The notes under the pieces are model-generated. The model worked only from the letters and a program-made list of their open reading frames with translations, was not told where the DNA came from and made no database searches. The translations under genes and the position numbers were made by a program. From Immundisolibacter sp. (GTDB lineage Bacteria > Pseudomonadota > Gammaproteobacteria > Immundisolibacterales > Immundisolibacteraceae): DNA of 46,996 nucleotides. The stretch is taken from the NCBI RefSeq assembly GCF_014359565.1, contig NZ_JACIZD010000018.1:1-46996 (forward strand), written 5' to 3'. Shown here piece by piece: positions 44,685-46,996 of the stretch (the stretch's first letter is position 1; the number at the start of each line of letters is the position of its first letter).

Positions 44685-44782
44685 AGGAGCCCGGCTTCGC
44701 CGGGCGATCATCGCGCAGAAAAGCTGCGTTACAAGGCTATTTCCGGATAGCGGGCGCTGGAAAATCCAGGATGGATTTATTC
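44685..44782 (+). repeat. Dispersed repeat, copy B
   Basis: It begins AGGAGCCCGGCTTCGCCGGG, continues with GCGATCATCG, then CGCAGAAAAGCTGCG and ends AAAATCCAGGATGGATTTAT. It aligns to the reverse complement of copy A (9805-9928) throughout, apart from a deletion of about 28 bases. The two terminal blocks are the best conserved. No open frame. Confidence 0.75.
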
Positions 44783-44850
44783 AGTTTCCTTCAAGCGCGT
44801 GCCGCCCCAGCCAGAACGGCGTGGGTGGATCGCCGCCAAGCGCAGCGCTT

Positions 44851-44878
44851 GTCACGACAGGTCATGACCTATCGTGAC
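44851..44878. repeat. Nested perfect palindrome
   Basis: GTCACGA (44851-44857) pairs with TCGTGAC (44872-44878), enclosing the perfect palindrome GGTCATGACC (44860-44869). An alternative pairing, ACAGGTCA with TGACCTGT (44857-44864 with 44875-44882), excludes the first. The GTTGGGG repeat copy 2 follows at once. The function is unknown. Confidence 0.7.
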
Positions 44879-44880
44879 CT

Positions 44881-44906
44881 GTTGGGGTTCGCAGGCTCCC
44901 CCCAAC
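44881..44906 (+). repeat. GTTGGGG-type short palindromic repeat, copy 2
   Basis: This 26-base copy matches 44427-44452 at 24 of 26 positions. It directly follows the nested palindrome. The shared flank CGCTTGTCA lies before both copies, at 44412 and about 44846, so a slightly longer unit was duplicated. Confidence 0.75.
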
Positions 44907-45030
44907 AGGCTTATTGCGCGCGAGCCGTAGCACCGCAGCGCGCGGCGAATGTGTATGCTTCTTTTCTTTATAGTGCTCGCCGCGCTTGATGCGTGGTCGC
45001 GCCCCCCTGAGTCCGAGCGTCAGGCTCCAC

Positions 45031-46110
45031 ATGGCAGATGTACTGCATCCGCGCATCCGATGCGAACTTGACGACGGCCAAACAGTCGTAGTGACCCCTG
45101 TGGCATTCCAGCCGCTGGGGGTGATTGACCTCTGGAAGATTCAGGCCGACCGCTCTGCAGGGCTTCAGTTCCGATTCCGCGGAAGGGGTGCCAAGTTTGA
45201 CGGCGTTAAACAAGAGGGACAGCTAGACGTCTCGATGACACTGCACTTAACTATGGCACCAACGCCATACGCGTTGGTGGCAGGTGGCTGGCTACCTTTG
45301 CCCTTCGTATTGCCTCAACGGTTTCTGCTTGATCGCAATGTTGTCAGCACCCTTCGTCGAATCCGTGAGCACGGCGCCAGGGATGGAGATGCGACGTTCG
45401 AATGGTGGACAAATTTCTTCCAGGGTGGTGCTGCCATTTTCAACCCTCTCCCGTATGCATACGAGGGTGCACGCAGGCGTATACCAACCAAGGAAGAATT
45501 CGAACAGTCATTTTTGGAGGGCAGGCGAGAACTGGTCCAAGCGTTTCCTGACGCTACCATCATCGCGTTCCACGAAGCGCATGCAGAAGCCGCATACGCA
45601 CAGCTTGAGGCTCTTGTCGTTCGAGGAGAGCGCGACGCCCGCTTTTTGTTGGATGCGGTGCCTCTGATTGTCGAACGAGTATCTCGAAGGTCAGAGGCTA
45701 AAGTACGGGACAAAATCCTTGAGCTTTCGCTCAAGCACGGAGTGATTCCCAACGCGCTAATTTGCCTAGCCATATTTTCTGCCCTCTTTGATGACGTGCA
45801 TGGTTCCGTACCATCGATCGGAAGGCGCTTGGTTAAGCCGAAGGCGAATTACTCGTCAGAAGATGCATACAATGTGATTAGCGACCTTCGCCATGTCGAG
45901 TTGGCTGCCCTGAGCGGAGCAGTAGTCGACGACGGTCAGTTTGCACTTTGTACCGCTGACCGCGCTCTCGCCGAATTCTGGAGTGCACTAGCAGTACGCG
46001 GCGAGAGCACCGTCGATGCGCTACTCAATTTGCACTACTCCCTCGGCACTGAATTTATGCCAAGACTCCAGCAATCCGAGATAAATGAACTCGCAGCCCT
46101 ACTCCGGTGA
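45031..46110 (+). CDS. Hypothetical protein with possible PIN-like fold
   Basis: A 359-residue protein that I do not recognise. RFLLDRNVVSTLRRI (about 98-112) resembles the start of a PIN-like nuclease domain with its first acidic residue. ALSGAVVDDGQFALCTADRALAEFW near the C-terminus could hold the remaining acids, but this is weak. There is no signal peptide or membrane helix. The ATG at 45031 is preferred over a TTG/ATG about 45 bases upstream. Codon use is less GC-rich than in the genes to its left, in line with recent acquisition. Confidence 0.75.
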   Translation: MADVLHPRIRCELDDGQTVVVTPVAFQPLGVIDLWKIQADRSAGLQFRFRGRGAKFDGVKQEGQLDVSMTLHLTMAPTPYALVAGGWLPLPFVLPQRFLLDRNVVSTLRRIREHGARDGDATFEWWTNFFQGGAAIFNPLPYAYEGARRRIPTKEEFEQSFLEGRRELVQAFPDATIIAFHEAHAEAAYAQLEALVVRGERDARFLLDAVPLIVERVSRRSEAKVRDKILELSLKHGVIPNALICLAIFSALFDDVHGSVPSIGRRLVKPKANYSSEDAYNVISDLRHVELAALSGAVVDDGQFALCTADRALAEFWSALAVRGESTVDALLNLHYSLGTEFMPRLQQSEINELAALLR

Positions 46111-46123
46111 GCGCGGTACCCAG

Positions 46124-46215
46124 GTAGGGTGGGCAAAGCGAAGCGTGCCCACGCAGCGCGGCCGGTGATGGCGCCGACAACGTGGGCACGGCCTGACGGC
46201 CTTTGCCCACCCTAC
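46124..46215. repeat. Large interspersed palindromic repeat
   Basis: The left arm starts GTAGGGTGGGCAAAG and has CGTGCCCACG. The right arm ends CTTTGCCCACCCTAC and has CGTGGGCACG. The arms are complementary over about 25 positions with a few mismatches, separated by a GC-rich centre. It lies between two convergent genes (45031-46110 and 46256-46879). The arms resemble repeats widespread in proteobacteria. Confidence 0.8.
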
Positions 46216-46255
46216 GACCTCTTACCGGGGATCCGGTTGACTGCAATGCTAGCAG

Positions 46256-46879
46256 TCATGACATTAGCACTCCGTCGGGGCGCAACATCTGCCAATATGC
46301 CTGAAGCTTTCGTTCAAAGGTCGCGAACGCGCCTTCGAGCACTCCGAGGACAAGATATTCGGCATCGAGAAAATCATGTTCGATCTTCTCGTACCAACAG
46401 TGAGTCAGCGCCGAAGCCTCAGGTACTCTTCCACGGTAACGAAAGAAGACGTCCAGGGACATGAGAAGCTGAACCTGTACCCAGCGGAATAGTGCCCATT
46501 CGGGAGTAACAATTTCAGCAGGAGGTAGTGGTTCCTCTCCGGGCGATGGTTCAAGGGCGCCGTAGAACTTCAAGACTGAGGCGGTATCGGTAGCGATGAT
46601 GCGGATTGCTTCATTCTTGGCGCTTTCCCTATCGGAGTCACTGCCGCTCAACAATTCAGGAAAGACCTCGGCGATAACCTGCGCCCGCTGGATAAAGGAG
46701 GCAACGTTTCCACGGGTCTTGCAGTTTTCTTCATCAAGGGCTTCATCGGCGACTTCTGGGAATACGTATTTCCCAGTTGCAAGATCGGGATGAAACCGAT
46801 AGCGAATGTCTATGATGTTTTCGGAAGGCTTTCCACTCGGAATGTGCGAGTCGATTTCCCTCCGGAGGAGGGCTTGGAT
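46256..46879 (-). pseudogene. Hypothetical gene truncated at its 5' end by an IS30-family element
   Basis: The reading frame is open from 46879, immediately after the transposase stop, to the stop at 46256: 207 codons. No ATG, GTG or TTG occurs in the first 75 codons. The first possible start is a TTG at 46654, leaving a 132-residue protein. The upstream 75 codons read as ordinary protein, with REIDSHIPSGKPSENIID, RYRFHPDLATGKYVFPEV and NCKTRGNVASFIQRAQ, so they are probably real. The gene appears to have lost its start to the insertion. DAEYLVLGVLEGAFATFERKL may be the end of a PIN-like domain, but that is tentative. Confidence 0.65.
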
Positions 46880-46996
46880 TCAAGAATCAAGTGCAACACG
46901 ATTTGAGAAATTGGCGATTTCTTCGGCCATGGCTTCGTCCGGTGTTCTCCAGTCCAAGGTTTTTCGAGGACGGCCGTTCAGAAGCCGGGCGATGTC
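46880..46996 (-). CDS. IS30-family transposase, C-terminal end (element runs off window)
   Basis: The last 38 codons read DIARLLNGRPRKTLDWRTPD, then EAMAEEIANFSNRVALDS and TGA at 46880. LNxRPRKTLxxxTPxE is the C-terminal signature of IS30 transposases. The N-terminal helix-turn-helix and DDE catalytic residues lie beyond the window. The stop is directly followed in frame by the truncated hypothetical gene, so the element's terminal inverted repeat should lie at about 46860-46900. Confidence 0.88.
   Translation of the reverse strand, partial: DIARLLNGRPRKTLDWRTPDEAMAEEIANFSNRVALDS

Larger units (their letters stand above)
44319..45030. other. 712-base mosaic intergenic region rich in palindromes and remnants
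   Basis: No intact gene is supported. It contains two copies of a GTTGGGG-type inverted repeat (44427-44452 and 44881-44906), the cysteine-synthase remnant (44451-44612), repeat copy B (44685-44782) and a nested palindrome (44851-44878). Base composition varies within it, and it looks like a site of repeated insertion and decay. Confidence 0.75.

Noticed and set aside
44319-45030. CRISPR array
   Set aside because: The repeats are only two copies of each type, unevenly spaced, with no regular spacers and no cas genes in the window.

Overview
The window is GC-rich, densely coded DNA of a Pseudomonadota bacterium, most likely a high-GC gammaproteobacterium. The reasons are a complete cbb3 oxidase operon with its maturation genes, a methylthioinosine phosphorylase/hpt pair, argS followed by a SPOR protein, heptosyltransferase and O-antigen-ligase genes, and PilZ/DUF1631 genes. 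I cannot fix the genus from sequence alone. No rRNA, tRNA or CRISPR array was seen.

Layout. (1) 184-9689, minus strand: ccoN-O-Q-P, a small membrane protein, ccoG-H-I-S, a TauE/SafE-type protein and a HAD phosphatase. This builds a high-affinity, microaerobic terminal oxidase; an FNR/ANR-like site lies upstream of ccoN. (2) 9952-15867, minus: three tandem GT4 glycosyltransferases, a sulfotransferase, an orphan Rieske oxygenase alpha subunit and a Nudix hydrolase. (3) 15980-21195, plus: O-antigen ligase-like protein, GT9 heptosyltransferase, two GT4 enzymes and a polysaccharide deacetylase. Regions 2 and 3 are divergent and look like one surface-glycan locus. (4) 21253-22360, minus: a small protein resembling the retention module of LapA-type adhesins beside a LuxR-type regulator with a degenerate receiver. 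(5) 22474-28580, minus: argS, SPOR protein, pyruvoyl-dependent arginine decarboxylase, speE, galU, hpt and methylthioinosine phosphorylase. Arginine decarboxylation, spermidine synthesis and salvage of the methylthio by-product therefore lie in one gene run. (6) 28741-41673: short mixed-strand housekeeping units (GST, SDR protein, GT4 plus LpxH-like phosphoesterase, mazG, PaaI-type thioesterase, endonuclease V, PilZ and DUF1631 proteins, alpha-methylacyl-CoA racemase, acyl-CoA ligase, AGCS symporter). (7) 41939-46996: catalase and DUF3008 genes, then a mosaic tail with a cysteine-synthase remnant, several palindromic repeats, two unknown genes of lower GC (one cut by an IS30-family element) and the end of that element. 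This right end looks like accessory DNA.

The most interesting points are the arginine-to-spermidine/MTI-salvage run, the stand-alone retention-module protein with its atypical regulator, a dispersed repeat family with copies near both ends of the window, and the palindrome-rich mosaic at 44.3-45.0 kb.
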